A stretch of DNA of 64,000 nucleotides, from positions 124,001-188,000 of the forward strand of contig CBDCGV010000008.1 in assembly GCA_965216955.1 (NCBI GenBank), written 5' to 3'. The notes under the pieces are model-generated. The model did not search any database and was not told the DNA's origin. It was given only the letters and a program-made list of their open reading frames with translations. Position 1 is the stretch's first letter; each line of letters starts with the position of its first letter. The stretch comes from CBDCGV01 sp965216955. GTDB lineage: Bacteria > Bacteroidota > Bacteroidia > Chitinophagales > JADIYW01. The translations under genes were made by a program, and so were the position numbers. Of the stretch, positions 43,471 through 52,523 are shown piece by piece.

Positions 43471-45225
43471 ATGGAAATCACAGAACAAATATTACTTGAT
43501 TATTTTACTGAAAAGCGAAAAGGCAAGCTATACGAGGATACTAAAAAGCTATATGATAATCTTCGAGTACATGCCAATGGAGAAAAGCCAACAGAAATAA
43601 TTGAAGAACGAAGACCTTCTGAATCTAAAGAGGTAAAGGAATATCGTAATAAAATATATAAGTCAAAGACAAAAAATCCTGTTAAAAAGGTCTTAAATTC
43701 TTTATCTAAAATTAGACGTAGTCCTGATTGGTCCATAGTATTTGACGCTGATAAAGTTCCAAGTACAATATCACAAGATGAAACGCCATCATTGTTTTTC
43801 AGTCAAAACTATCCATTTTATAACAATGTAACGAATTGGTTTTTTTCCATAGGATTAAAACAATACCTATTGGATGCCAATGCTGTTGTTGCAATCATAC
43901 CTTTAGAATTTAATCCTTTAAAAAATGAATATATCAGGCCTTTTCCTTATTTATTTAATAGTGATAAGGTAATAGAATATGTAGAAGGGGAGATCGCAAT
44001 ATTAAAAAGTACAGACAATTCTATCAAATCAAATGATAAGAACCATATAAAAGGTGCTGTTTATTGGGTAATCACAAAGAAAGATATTCAAAGATGGGAA
44101 GAGCTGGAGAATGGCAAATATAAGCAAGTACGTAAGTATGATCATGACTTAGGATATCTACCAGCCTTTAAAGTAAAGGGAGAATATAAAGAATCCAGAG
44201 ACACCTCAATTCTTTATGAATCTCGCATTTATGCTATGGTTGACCATTTGGATGAAGCAGCTAGAGAATACAGTGATTTACAAGCGGAAGTTGTTCAGCA
44301 TGTACATTCACAAAAATGGTTTATTGAAAATGAAAAATGTAAGAAATGTCAGGGTATCGGAAGAGTAGCAGGAAAAGAAGGACCTGTAACATGCAGTGAA
44401 TGTAAGGGTACTGGAAAACCTGAAACATCTCCTTATACAACCATTAAAATAAGTACCTCTAAGCTAAACCCCGAACAGAACATTCCTGTTCCTCCAGCCG
44501 GCTATGTTGAAAAAAACACTGAAATAGTAAAAGTCCAGAATGAAAGAATTAAGGGGCATTTATATGACGCTTTATCAGCAGTTAACTTTGAATTCTTAGC
44601 CGACACTCCATTAAATCAATCTGGCAAAGCAAAAGAAATCGATAGAGACGAATTAAATAATTTTGTCTATTCCATTGCAGAAGATTGCATTGATATAATA
44701 AGAATGGTTTACCGTATATCAATTGATATGAGATATGGAACAATTGTTAATCTTAATAAACAAGTTTTATCTGATTTAAATCCTAAAATTGCTGTTCCCG
44801 ATAGATTTGATTTACTGAATGCAAAACACTTAATTGAGCAATATCAGTCAGCAAAAAATGCTCAACTATCACCTATGATACTAATGCATTCACAATATGA
44901 GATAGCTGCTAAAAAGTTTAGAAACAATCCTGAGATCTCTGACCTAACCAAATGCGTTTTTGATTTGGATCCACTTCCAGGACTTACAGATGATGAAAAA
45001 GTGGTAAGGCTATCTAATAAAGGTATTTCACATTTGGATTATGTATTGAGCTCTAATATTATCTCTTTTGTAAAAAAGGCGCTAGAAGAAAACGAAAATT
45101 TTGCATCGAAGAAAAGGAAAGATAAACTTGATATACTTATTGGATTTGCTGAAGAAAAAATCAAATCAATTAAGCCATCAGAAAAATTAAAAGTTGAATT
45201 ACTAGAAGATCAACCAGGTGAATGA
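43471..45225 (+). CDS. portal protein with DnaJ-like zinc motif
   Basis: 584 aa. The portal assignment rests on the SPP1/HK97-like core (WFFSIGLKQYLLDANAVVAIIP, HLDEAAREYSDLQAEVVQH, NVFEFLADTPLNQSGKAKEIDRD-like stretch) and the following MuF gene. An insertion has two CxxCxGxG units, C290-x2-C293 (CKKCQGIGR) and C308-x2-C311 (CSECKGTGK), as in the DnaJ zinc domain. The portal forms the DNA entry ring of the head. It lies 11 kb after the terminase, with the tail module in between. Confidence 0.8.
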   Translation: MEITEQILLDYFTEKRKGKLYEDTKKLYDNLRVHANGEKPTEIIEERRPSESKEVKEYRNKIYKSKTKNPVKKVLNSLSKIRRSPDWSIVFDADKVPSTISQDETPSLFFSQNYPFYNNVTNWFFSIGLKQYLLDANAVVAIIPLEFNPLKNEYIRPFPYLFNSDKVIEYVEGEIAILKSTDNSIKSNDKNHIKGAVYWVITKKDIQRWEELENGKYKQVRKYDHDLGYLPAFKVKGEYKESRDTSILYESRIYAMVDHLDEAAREYSDLQAEVVQHVHSQKWFIENEKCKKCQGIGRVAGKEGPVTCSECKGTGKPETSPYTTIKISTSKLNPEQNIPVPPAGYVEKNTEIVKVQNERIKGHLYDALSAVNFEFLADTPLNQSGKAKEIDRDELNNFVYSIAEDCIDIIRMVYRISIDMRYGTIVNLNKQVLSDLNPKIAVPDRFDLLNAKHLIEQYQSAKNAQLSPMILMHSQYEIAAKKFRNNPEISDLTKCVFDLDPLPGLTDDEKVVRLSNKGISHLDYVLSSNIISFVKKALEENENFASKKRKDKLDILIGFAEEKIKSIKPSEKLKVELLEDQPGE

Positions 45226-46144
45226 AAAAAAAATACTTCAAAATTCGCAAGAATTGTTTGACGGTATAGAAGGGGCTATACTTTCATTTAATAAATCTGT
45301 GCCTAAATCTCAGCAGAATATTTATGATAACATTCTACTACTAATCAAAGATCTTGAAGTTAGGGATGGGAAAGTATTAAACAATTCCCACAATCTTAAG
45401 TTGATTGCTTCCATCCATCGTAAAATTGAAAAAGCAGTTATCAATGACGAATATGTAGGAAGAGTTAAAGAATTTGTCAAAGCATATGACACCATTGATA
45501 AACTTCAAAAGCAATATTTCAAGAGCCTTACCTCAACATATTCTGCTCCTGAAGTTATTCGAGAGTTTAAAAAATTATCGGTAAGCAGCACTATAGATGG
45601 ATTGATGGAAGCCGGTATTGAAGCTAACCTCACAAACCCTATTAGAGATTTATTAATTCAAAATGTTACTACTGGTGTTTCTTATTCAGACCTAAATGAC
45701 CAGCTTAAGAACTTCATTATAGGCAATAGTGAAACTGATGGACGGTTGTTAAAGTACACCCAGCAAATAACTACTGATTCACTAAATCAATATAGTGCGA
45801 ATTATACCCATTTAGTTGCTGAAAATCTTGGTTTGGAGTGGGGCATGTATTTAGGATCCTTGAAAAAAACTTCAAGGGCCTTTTGCAAAGCATTGGTTGA
45901 TAAGAAGTATGTTCATATTTCTGAACTCCCTAAAATTATAACAGGGTTAATCGATGGCAAGCAGGTGCCTATTTATAAGAAAACTGGACTTCCTTATGGG
46001 ATGATACCGGGAACAAATGCTTTCAATTTTAAAACTTATCGAGGGGGATATAATTGTAATCACCAATGGATGCCAGTTCCTAAAGAAGTAGTTCCATTAA
46101 TTATAAGAATGGAATTTGAAAAGAGATTAAGACGGGCTGGTTGA
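45218..46144 (+). CDS. head morphogenesis protein (SPP1 gp7 / MuF-like)
   Basis: 308 aa, overlapping the portal end by 8 bp. Helical N-terminus; the C-terminal MuF-like domain has QQITTDSLNQYSANYTHLVAE, SRAFCKALVDKKY and the terminal RGGYNCNHQWMPV. MuF/gp7 proteins enter the head in small numbers with the portal. No toxin domain is fused. Confidence 0.8.
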   Translation: MNEKKILQNSQELFDGIEGAILSFNKSVPKSQQNIYDNILLLIKDLEVRDGKVLNNSHNLKLIASIHRKIEKAVINDEYVGRVKEFVKAYDTIDKLQKQYFKSLTSTYSAPEVIREFKKLSVSSTIDGLMEAGIEANLTNPIRDLLIQNVTTGVSYSDLNDQLKNFIIGNSETDGRLLKYTQQITTDSLNQYSANYTHLVAENLGLEWGMYLGSLKKTSRAFCKALVDKKYVHISELPKIITGLIDGKQVPIYKKTGLPYGMIPGTNAFNFKTYRGGYNCNHQWMPVPKEVVPLIIRMEFEKRLRRAG

Positions 46145-46294
46145 TTTTTTGCTCTTACGAATGATGCTAAATAATGTCTCTTTAATAGATGCTGATCGCT
46201 TTTTTAAGCGAGACAATTCATATTGTTTTTCAAAAATTATTTCTCTTATATCCTCTGGAACATCCTTCAGTGTTATTACATACGGTTTTGACAT
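46127..46294 (-). CDS. small opposite-strand phage protein
   Basis: 55 aa (begins MSKPYVITLKDVPEDIREII), ATG 46294 to TAA 46127. It matches the pattern of short Bacteroidota phage proteins that carry a LKDVP..I..II.. core and end in a TLF-IIR-type helix. It overlaps the 3' end of the MuF gene by 18 bp on the other strand. Possibly an antitoxin-like or regulatory peptide expressed in the lysogen; inference. Confidence 0.55.
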   Translation of the reverse strand: MSKPYVITLKDVPEDIREIIFEKQYELSRLKKRSASIKETLFSIIRKSKKSTSPS

Positions 46295-46393
46295 GATTTG
46301 CATTATTTGGATGCACTAATTTATTAACTTATTAGAAATATAACTAACTAATAATTAATTTTATTTCCACACTTATTGATTAAAAAATTTGTT

Positions 46394-46585
46394 ATGTCAA
46401 ATCAGAAACAAAAGAAAATTAAGGTTACTAAAAAAGATGGTTCAGAACATATTGTTCCAGCAGCAAATAAGAAGTTTTATAAATCTCAAAATGAAAAGTT
46501 GAAGAACTTGAAAGATTTTAAGACTAATCGGGAATTGAAGATTGAGGAATACAAAGAGCCTGTGGAAAAGGAACCAGCAAAATAA
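46394..46585 (+). CDS. small basic phage protein
   Basis: 63 aa, Lys-rich (NQKQKKIKVTKKDGSEHIVPA). ATG 46394 is preferred over the TTG at 46376. Located just before the scaffold gene. No family recognised. Confidence 0.55.
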   Translation: MSNQKQKKIKVTKKDGSEHIVPAANKKFYKSQNEKLKNLKDFKTNRELKIEEYKEPVEKEPAK

Positions 46586-46609
46586 TTTGTTAAATACTAA
46601 AATTTTCGA

Positions 46610-47512
46610 ATGACGACCTTTTCAGACTTAATAAGCCAACTTTGCCAATTAACAGGAGTAAAATCTGACGACCAAGACCTTATTGGTGTTCTATCAAATG
46701 CAGAACTAACTAAAATCAATGTTCCTAATAGTATTTCTAATGCTATTATGAATGGTTTGATGACATTAGATTCAGCTAAGAACAACTGGGAGCTTAAAAA
46801 CCATTTTAAAGCATCAAACCTAGCGCCAATTGATGAAAGCATTATGAATTTAATGAATGACTTGGAGTTAGGCGAAGATTCAGTTAATTCTGTTAAATCG
46901 GAAAAAAACACTTATGCTAAATTGCCTCTTGTCTTAGCAGCTTTAAAAAGCAAACTAGAAGGAGCAGCTAATTCAGGTCAAGGTGCAAACGTTGATGTTG
47001 AAGCGTTTAACAAGCAAATAACGGATTTAAATGCTCAAATTGAGACTTTAAAGACTAACCATGGCACTGCAATAGAAGAGCTAAATGCAAGCAATGAGAC
47101 CAAGTTGTTAAACCTAATGATAAACAACTATTTATCAGGGAAAACATATGCGGCGGAATCTGAAAACACGCCTAAAGAATTGTTATTGCCTGGTATTTAT
47201 CAAAAAATTCAGGATGCTTTTAATAGCAACCAAATTAAGCCTATTCTAAATGGGAACAACATAAACCTTAGACAGATTAAAAATCCTGAAATGGAGTATT
47301 TCAAGGATAATAAACCTGTAAGTTTTTCTGCTTTTGTTGATTCAATTTTAGCGGAAAATAAACTATTGGCTGTTAGTAATCATCAACAGCAAAATCCAGG
47401 AGGTGTTCAAACACCTATTACAGTTGCTCAAGGCGGAGAGGGGCCAAACATTTCTGATGATTTCTTTAAGGCAACAGAAGAAAATGCCCAAGCGTTGAGT
47501 AGCGCCAACTAA
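46610..47512 (+). CDS. scaffold-like protein
   Basis: 300 aa with a helical middle (FNKQITDLNAQIETLKTNHG coiled coil, about residues 130-160) and a glutamine/glycine-rich C-terminus (HQQQNPGGVQTP). It lies 23 bp before the capsid gene, the standard scaffold position. No protease motif seen. Confidence 0.65.
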   Translation: MTTFSDLISQLCQLTGVKSDDQDLIGVLSNAELTKINVPNSISNAIMNGLMTLDSAKNNWELKNHFKASNLAPIDESIMNLMNDLELGEDSVNSVKSEKNTYAKLPLVLAALKSKLEGAANSGQGANVDVEAFNKQITDLNAQIETLKTNHGTAIEELNASNETKLLNLMINNYLSGKTYAAESENTPKELLLPGIYQKIQDAFNSNQIKPILNGNNINLRQIKNPEMEYFKDNKPVSFSAFVDSILAENKLLAVSNHQQQNPGGVQTPITVAQGGEGPNISDDFFKATEENAQALSSAN

Positions 47513-47535
47513 TTATTTTTTAAATATTTTTTACG

Positions 47536-48663
47536 ATGAAAGGATTCGCTGAAGCAATAAATATTTTTGCAGGCAAATTATATGGTACTGGATATGCCGG
47601 ACATAAAATAACGCCGGCAGGATTTATGGCCATGTTACTTAATAACAAAGCTAAACTTGAAAGTGTTGATTTAAGTGGCGATAAGAATAATGGTCATTGT
47701 GTGCCTGTAAAGGTTAGATACCAGAAAAGAATTACACCATCATTTGTAAGCACAAATGATGACTGTAACATTGAACACATTCCGACGTGGGAAACAGATG
47801 ATGCTTTAGTTACAAAGATTGCGAAACTTGGGATTTTCATTCCATTTGAAAAAATTCGCAAATACTACGATGCAGCATCTAAGCCTGTTCAAGTTGGATC
47901 ACCCTCTACTAAAATTATGATGGAGTTGTGGGATACCATTGTTCATGCATCGAATGCCATAATTGGTAACATGAATAACACTCTATTAGCTGAGCAAGCA
48001 ATTAACTTTGGTGTAAATATCATAAGTGCTAATAATGCTGCAACAGTTGTTAATTTCCCTAAAGATGGAACCATTAACGATTACGACACTGGCTTAACAA
48101 AAATATTGTCTGATGCTATGGAAAATGAATTCATGGGCAATGTTGATATTGTAGGTGCAGGCCATATCAATAGTCATCAGATTCAAAAAGGCAACAATGT
48201 AAAGGGGCTTAACTCTGGAGGTCTTAATGATTCAAACTTCAATAACTATAGGTTCTATTATGATCCATATACAAGGACAACTTGGGGTGCAAATCATGTA
48301 GGAGTTTTTGAAAAAGGTAGTGTACAGTTATTGGACATTAACGAGCATAAAGGATTTTCTGCGGGAGAACATGGAGCAGTATCATTATTTACTATTCCAA
48401 TTCCAGTTATGTCTTTAAACTCAGTTGGTGAGTATCCATTTATTGAAATGGACGCAATGCTAATGTTCAATGAATGTCCTAAAGACATACCTGTACTGGA
48501 TGTTGCTACTCAAACTTACGTAAATCAAACTCAAAAAATGGGGTATTACTTGATCTTGAAAAAGAAGTATGATAGCTATTATCCACCTGCTGACATTTAT
48601 CGCGCTGACGATAGATTGTATCAAGTAAATGGAACAATGAGATTTGAGGCAACTCACGTTTAG
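47536..48663 (+). CDS. major capsid protein
   Basis: 375 aa, between the scaffold and the connector genes. Features fitting an HK97-like capsid: N-terminal helical arm, a long internal segment with IVHASNAIIGNMNNTLLAEQA, and C-terminal AVSLFTIPIPVMSLNSVGEYPFIEMDAMLMF followed by a beta strand. It shares length and layout with Bacteroidota phage capsids; assignment is by position and length more than by a single motif. Confidence 0.75.
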   Translation: MKGFAEAINIFAGKLYGTGYAGHKITPAGFMAMLLNNKAKLESVDLSGDKNNGHCVPVKVRYQKRITPSFVSTNDDCNIEHIPTWETDDALVTKIAKLGIFIPFEKIRKYYDAASKPVQVGSPSTKIMMELWDTIVHASNAIIGNMNNTLLAEQAINFGVNIISANNAATVVNFPKDGTINDYDTGLTKILSDAMENEFMGNVDIVGAGHINSHQIQKGNNVKGLNSGGLNDSNFNNYRFYYDPYTRTTWGANHVGVFEKGSVQLLDINEHKGFSAGEHGAVSLFTIPIPVMSLNSVGEYPFIEMDAMLMFNECPKDIPVLDVATQTYVNQTQKMGYYLILKKKYDSYYPPADIYRADDRLYQVNGTMRFEATHV

Positions 48664-49172
48664 TGGAATGCGTAAGGGGATACATAGGAATTAAGAGCTG
48701 TGTTTCAACAGTTATACCCGGAAGTGGATTATATATTAATTCGCTTCCCGGGATAAGCCTAGAAATAACTGAAAAGATTGCTGATAGTGAACAGCGAAAT
48801 TTTCTAGGAGCTTGGAAGGATATTGAAGAAAGAGTTGTACAAAAGTTTTCTTCTGAATTTCAGGCTGGAATGGTAAATAAATACTCACTTGTAGATTGTG
48901 AGGAATGTTCTTTGGAAAATTTGGTTTGTGATAACCTTGATAAATTCAAATTGCCTTTATGGTATTTGTACGGTGTAGAGTGGTGTGCAGAAAGGATTCA
49001 TAGTAACAGGATAAATCGATACACATCAATTGATCTAAAAAAAGCTAAATCATTAAGAGCGGAATTTGAAGTTGAATTTCAAAGAGCTTTAGGCTTAGCA
49101 ATTGATAGCCTTGATTGTAGTGAATGTTTAGAATGTGACAATAATTATCAACTTGATGAAAGTGTAATGTAA
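48663..49172 (+). CDS. head-completion/connector candidate
   Basis: 169 aa, GTG start overlapping the capsid stop by one base. Contains several Cys pairs (VDCEECSLENLVCD, LDCSECLECD), unusual for a connector. Immediately after the capsid is where head-tail adaptor genes lie. No family recognised. Confidence 0.55.
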   Translation: MECVRGYIGIKSCVSTVIPGSGLYINSLPGISLEITEKIADSEQRNFLGAWKDIEERVVQKFSSEFQAGMVNKYSLVDCEECSLENLVCDNLDKFKLPLWYLYGVEWCAERIHSNRINRYTSIDLKKAKSLRAEFEVEFQRALGLAIDSLDCSECLECDNNYQLDESVM

Positions 49173-49619
49173 ATGGTAGTTTATAGCTCAAATATTGAAG
49201 GTGTAATTTCTGTTTTAGTCAGGAAGGTTGCAGAAATAGGTAATGTTGAGGAGATGCTTCGCAAAATGGCATTAGCTTCTGTGGCCATGATTAAAGACAG
49301 GGTTCATGGACAAGGATTAGATAGTGATAATCAAAGCATTGGTGAATATGAAGATCCTTACTTAACAGTAAGACAAAAGAAGTTTAATCGTACTGCAGAC
49401 ACTAAAGTAATACTTTCTTTAACTGGTCAAATGGAAAATGATTTATCTGTTATTGCAACTGAAAGAGGATACGGAGTTGGATATAAGAATGATTTCAACT
49501 TTCAAAAAAGTAAGTGGAATGAAGATCATTTTGGTAAAGATATTTTCTCACATCCTGATAATGAGTTAGACGTAATTGATGAAATCGCTCAAAACCATGT
49601 AGCAGATGCCATTAGTTGA
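49173..49619 (+). CDS. phage morphogenesis protein candidate
   Basis: 148 aa beginning directly after the previous stop. The pattern ASVAMIKDRVHGQGLDSDNQSIGEYEDPYLTVRQKKF is like phage virion-morphogenesis (tail completion) proteins. Overlaps the next gene by 14 bp. Confidence 0.6.
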   Translation: MVVYSSNIEGVISVLVRKVAEIGNVEEMLRKMALASVAMIKDRVHGQGLDSDNQSIGEYEDPYLTVRQKKFNRTADTKVILSLTGQMENDLSVIATERGYGVGYKNDFNFQKSKWNEDHFGKDIFSHPDNELDVIDEIAQNHVADAIS

Positions 49620-50205
49620 CGAGATAGTAAGTTCTTTGAATAATTTGTTTAAAGCTGATTTGAAGCAGCATGGAAATGTTTTTATTGGCGGAGTTGCAGA
49701 ACATACTGCAAGACAAACCGATGAAAATAAGTTAGAGTGGATTCCATGTATAGTTGATCATGATGGCAATGCTCAATATATGGGTTTAGATGATGTTTAT
49801 GATATTCAAATTTATCATAAGTGTTTATCAGAAACCTTTAAGCCATCCAGTAAGCAATATGGCGACCTAAATTCTAATCAAAGTGGAAGTGCGATTGTGC
49901 ATATGGTTGTTGCTGGAATGAGAAATAAAGTCCGAATGTCACCTCGTTCATTAGCAGATAGAATATCATCATTGTTCCCAAGTGATATTATCAATATTAA
50001 AAATAATAGCACTAACAAAACTATTATCAAGGCTTCAATAAAACACACAAAAACAAATTATAACTCTTTTGAGATATATAGCCGTGAATACAGAAACACG
50101 GAATATTTTTTAAAACCTGAGACCATATTATTTGAAATGGTCTATTCAATAGAAAGTGAGTTTAACAGGTCTTGCTTTAACATATGTAAACCATGTAATG
50201 AATAA
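49606..50205 (+). CDS. tail terminator candidate
   Basis: 199 aa. N-terminal helix then beta strands (EWIPCIVDHDGNAQYMGLDDV, YDIQIYHKCL) in the position of a minor tail/terminator protein. No family recognised; role inferred from order. Confidence 0.5.
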   Translation: MPLVDEIVSSLNNLFKADLKQHGNVFIGGVAEHTARQTDENKLEWIPCIVDHDGNAQYMGLDDVYDIQIYHKCLSETFKPSSKQYGDLNSNQSGSAIVHMVVAGMRNKVRMSPRSLADRISSLFPSDIINIKNNSTNKTIIKASIKHTKTNYNSFEIYSREYRNTEYFLKPETILFEMVYSIESEFNRSCFNICKPCNE

Positions 50206-50219
50206 AATTAATTGAACAA

Positions 50220-50786
50220 ATGGTACCATATGAAATTTATTATAAATCAGATGCCGATTGCGAAAACGAAGTAATTGATCCAAAGTGTGATCCATGCTTA
50301 ATTCCTGAAAAAGGAAGAATAAGGGGTGTTGCATTCATTCATAAAAAATACTATCCAATTTTAATTGAAGATCCAACTAGTCAGCAATTATGGCAAAATG
50401 GAATTGCCCAAGGATACATAAAGGTTATTCATGAGACTTTGGGATCAACTGATGGTGGTTCGGAGGAAACAGGACCAGGTTATGGAGATAACTCTGAAAC
50501 TTTACTAGGGTATAATCATGCACCTGTAATTAAAGATCCAAACTACAAGGGGAATAGTCTTTTTTGGAACAGTATTAAAGGGAAGTCATCTTATCATCTA
50601 GCATATAGAACGGAGACACAAGTTCATATTTCTGATAATACAGTGACAACCATTCCTAAAAATTCAATTGAGGAAGCCTTGAATTCAAATGTAGATTGGA
50701 ATGTAACAATTAAGTGGTTCCAAAAAAATCTACTCCTACCACATGACACACCTGAAGGCATTTTCAGTTGTTTTCAGATAGTGTAA
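50220..50786 (+). CDS. phage structural protein, zero-frame product
   Basis: 188 aa (MVPYEIYYKSDADCENEVID at the start, with CDPCLIP after it). Beta-rich with a Gly/Glu-rich linker (TDGGSEETGPGYGDNSET). It ends FSCFQIV. Immediately at the end the -1 frame continues with a clearly protein-like stretch, and a 10-bp hairpin covers the zero-frame stop, so a longer frameshift product is likely. Confidence 0.65.
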   Translation: MVPYEIYYKSDADCENEVIDPKCDPCLIPEKGRIRGVAFIHKKYYPILIEDPTSQQLWQNGIAQGYIKVIHETLGSTDGGSEETGPGYGDNSETLLGYNHAPVIKDPNYKGNSLFWNSIKGKSSYHLAYRTETQVHISDNTVTTIPKNSIEEALNSNVDWNVTIKWFQKNLLLPHDTPEGIFSCFQIV

Positions 50787-50878
50787 CATCAGGCCCCGAT
50801 GTTACACATGGATGGATCACTCCAGATGGAAGTGAAGTATGGGCAACACCAGACGGTTATGTCTGGGATTTATTCTAA
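50756..50878 (+). other. -1 frame extension of the preceding gene with a downstream hairpin
   Basis: Open from 50756 (previous stop in this frame is at 50753) to TAA 50876-50878. It reads SDSVTSGPDVTHGW, ITPDGSEVWATPDGYVWDLF. A slip on TTT at 50772-50774, followed by six bases and then the perfect stem GTGTAACATC/GATGTTACAC (50781-50790/50798-50807), would join it to the 50220 gene. Confidence 0.6.
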
Positions 50879-50893
50879 TTAAAACTATTTAAA

Positions 50894-52513
50894 ATGATAC
50901 GAATATTATCGATTCTAATGTTGTTGATGCCTTTAATATGTTTAGGCCAATCAAAGAAACTTAAAAATCCAGAAGAATTTCCAATTGCGCAACCTAGTTT
51001 GGACGATTTTGTTTACTCACAAACTGGTGGCGTTAGCAAGAAATTGAAACTAAAAGCTATTGATTCTTTATTCAATTTAAGTGATACTGCTGCTTTTTCC
51101 AATCAAATACTTAGTTGGAGTTTGTCTGGACCTGATAGTGTCACCATCGCTATAAGTAATGGTAATTCGATTAAAATTCCAATTCGTGATTTGGATGCAG
51201 ATAGTTTAAATGAGTTTCAAACTTTAAGCTGGGGTGCTCTATTAGGAGATAGCATAATGCTTGAAATATCAGATGGCAATATAATAAAGATTGGTATTGC
51301 TGATTCAGATGCGGACAGCACGAATGAACTTCAGGCTTTAACTCAATTAAGCGACACCTCATTTGTTATAAGTGGTACGGATGATACCATTCAAATATTT
51401 GTTCCAAACATTGGATATCAGCAAATAAGTATTTCTAATGACACTATTTATTTAGAAAATGGTGGGTTTGTGGTGCTGCCTTTAGATAATGATTTAAGTA
51501 ATACCAACGAAATTCAAAATTTGATTCTTATAGGAGATTCAGCAATTGCAATTGAAAATGGTGATACTATATTACTACCTGAATCAAGCCCTTCTTTATG
51601 GCAAAACAATGGAGGTGTTTTAAGACCTTCTGAAGATGTTGACAGTATAAAAGCAGAATCTTTCTTTGAAGTCAAGTCACCACATGGGTTCAGACTTTAT
51701 TTAGCAGATCAGATTTTAAATTTGTTTGGAGGCAATCAAGCGAATAAGTCCGGAAAAATTGAGTTTATAGGTCCTGATGGAAAAATATATGCATTAGGAG
51801 GTGAAATATTGGATCCATCTTTTGGAGTGTCAGATTCGATTCAGCTTATAATGACAATATTCGATACTGCAACTTTTGCAAGAAGAGGCACAACTGTAAA
51901 TTGGGATGAAGGTTTTGAGACCGGAAACACAGGACCAGGAGGAGTAGAAATTAATAGATTTTTGGTTGCTCCAGACGGGCTTGTTGAGATTGCAATAGTT
52001 GATTCGTTAGGACAGTTTGTTATAGATATTCCTTCAAATGTTCAAGGTGGAGAAATAGCTAATGTTGATGGTGACGGATTGTCTAGGTGGGTTCGAAAAA
52101 TATGGACAACAGCAACAAGGCCTGACAATCCATTTGTTGATCAATATGGAATGAATACAGCGATAGATCAGTGGGAGCGTTGGGATGGTACTCAATGGAC
52201 CACAATATTTAGCAATAATAAATCCATAGTTCTTGATTCTCTCAATTATATATTAACCACAGAATACAATTTTGCTTTATATAAGAATATAAAAGCTTCT
52301 GGGAATACGATTTCCCTTCCAACAAATATACCTTATGACGGTTGGAAGTGCACTATTATTGATGGTTCAGGAACAGCGTCTACACGAAATATAACAATAG
52401 ATGTAGATGGAGGTACAGAAACCATAAATGGATTAACCTCTGTTGTCATAAATACAGATAGACAGTCTTATTCGATTGTTGGTTTTATAGGAGAAGGATA
52501 CTTTATTTATTAA
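50894..52513 (+). CDS. fibre-like protein with N-terminal signal peptide and ELQTL-type repeats
   Basis: 539 aa. The N-terminus (MIRILSILMLLMPLICLGQS) is a typical signal peptide. Three or more repeats follow of the kind DSDADSTNELQALTQLSD / GDSIMLEISDGNIIKI (about residues 75-215), well known in Bacteroidota phage and surface proteins. The C-terminal part carries PDNPFVDQYGMNTAIDQWERWDG. Position after the tail genes suggests tail fibre; a signal peptide is odd for a virion protein. Confidence 0.6.
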   Translation: MIRILSILMLLMPLICLGQSKKLKNPEEFPIAQPSLDDFVYSQTGGVSKKLKLKAIDSLFNLSDTAAFSNQILSWSLSGPDSVTIAISNGNSIKIPIRDLDADSLNEFQTLSWGALLGDSIMLEISDGNIIKIGIADSDADSTNELQALTQLSDTSFVISGTDDTIQIFVPNIGYQQISISNDTIYLENGGFVVLPLDNDLSNTNEIQNLILIGDSAIAIENGDTILLPESSPSLWQNNGGVLRPSEDVDSIKAESFFEVKSPHGFRLYLADQILNLFGGNQANKSGKIEFIGPDGKIYALGGEILDPSFGVSDSIQLIMTIFDTATFARRGTTVNWDEGFETGNTGPGGVEINRFLVAPDGLVEIAIVDSLGQFVIDIPSNVQGGEIANVDGDGLSRWVRKIWTTATRPDNPFVDQYGMNTAIDQWERWDGTQWTTIFSNNKSIVLDSLNYILTTEYNFALYKNIKASGNTISLPTNIPYDGWKCTIIDGSGTASTRNITIDVDGGTETINGLTSVVINTDRQSYSIVGFIGEGYFIY

Positions 52514-52523
52514 TGAATTTGAT

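Noticed and set aside
50761..50777. 10-bp duplication (TTTTCAG twice) as the cause of the frame change at 50.77 kb
   Set aside because: Removing one copy creates an immediate TAG, so it does not restore a single frame.
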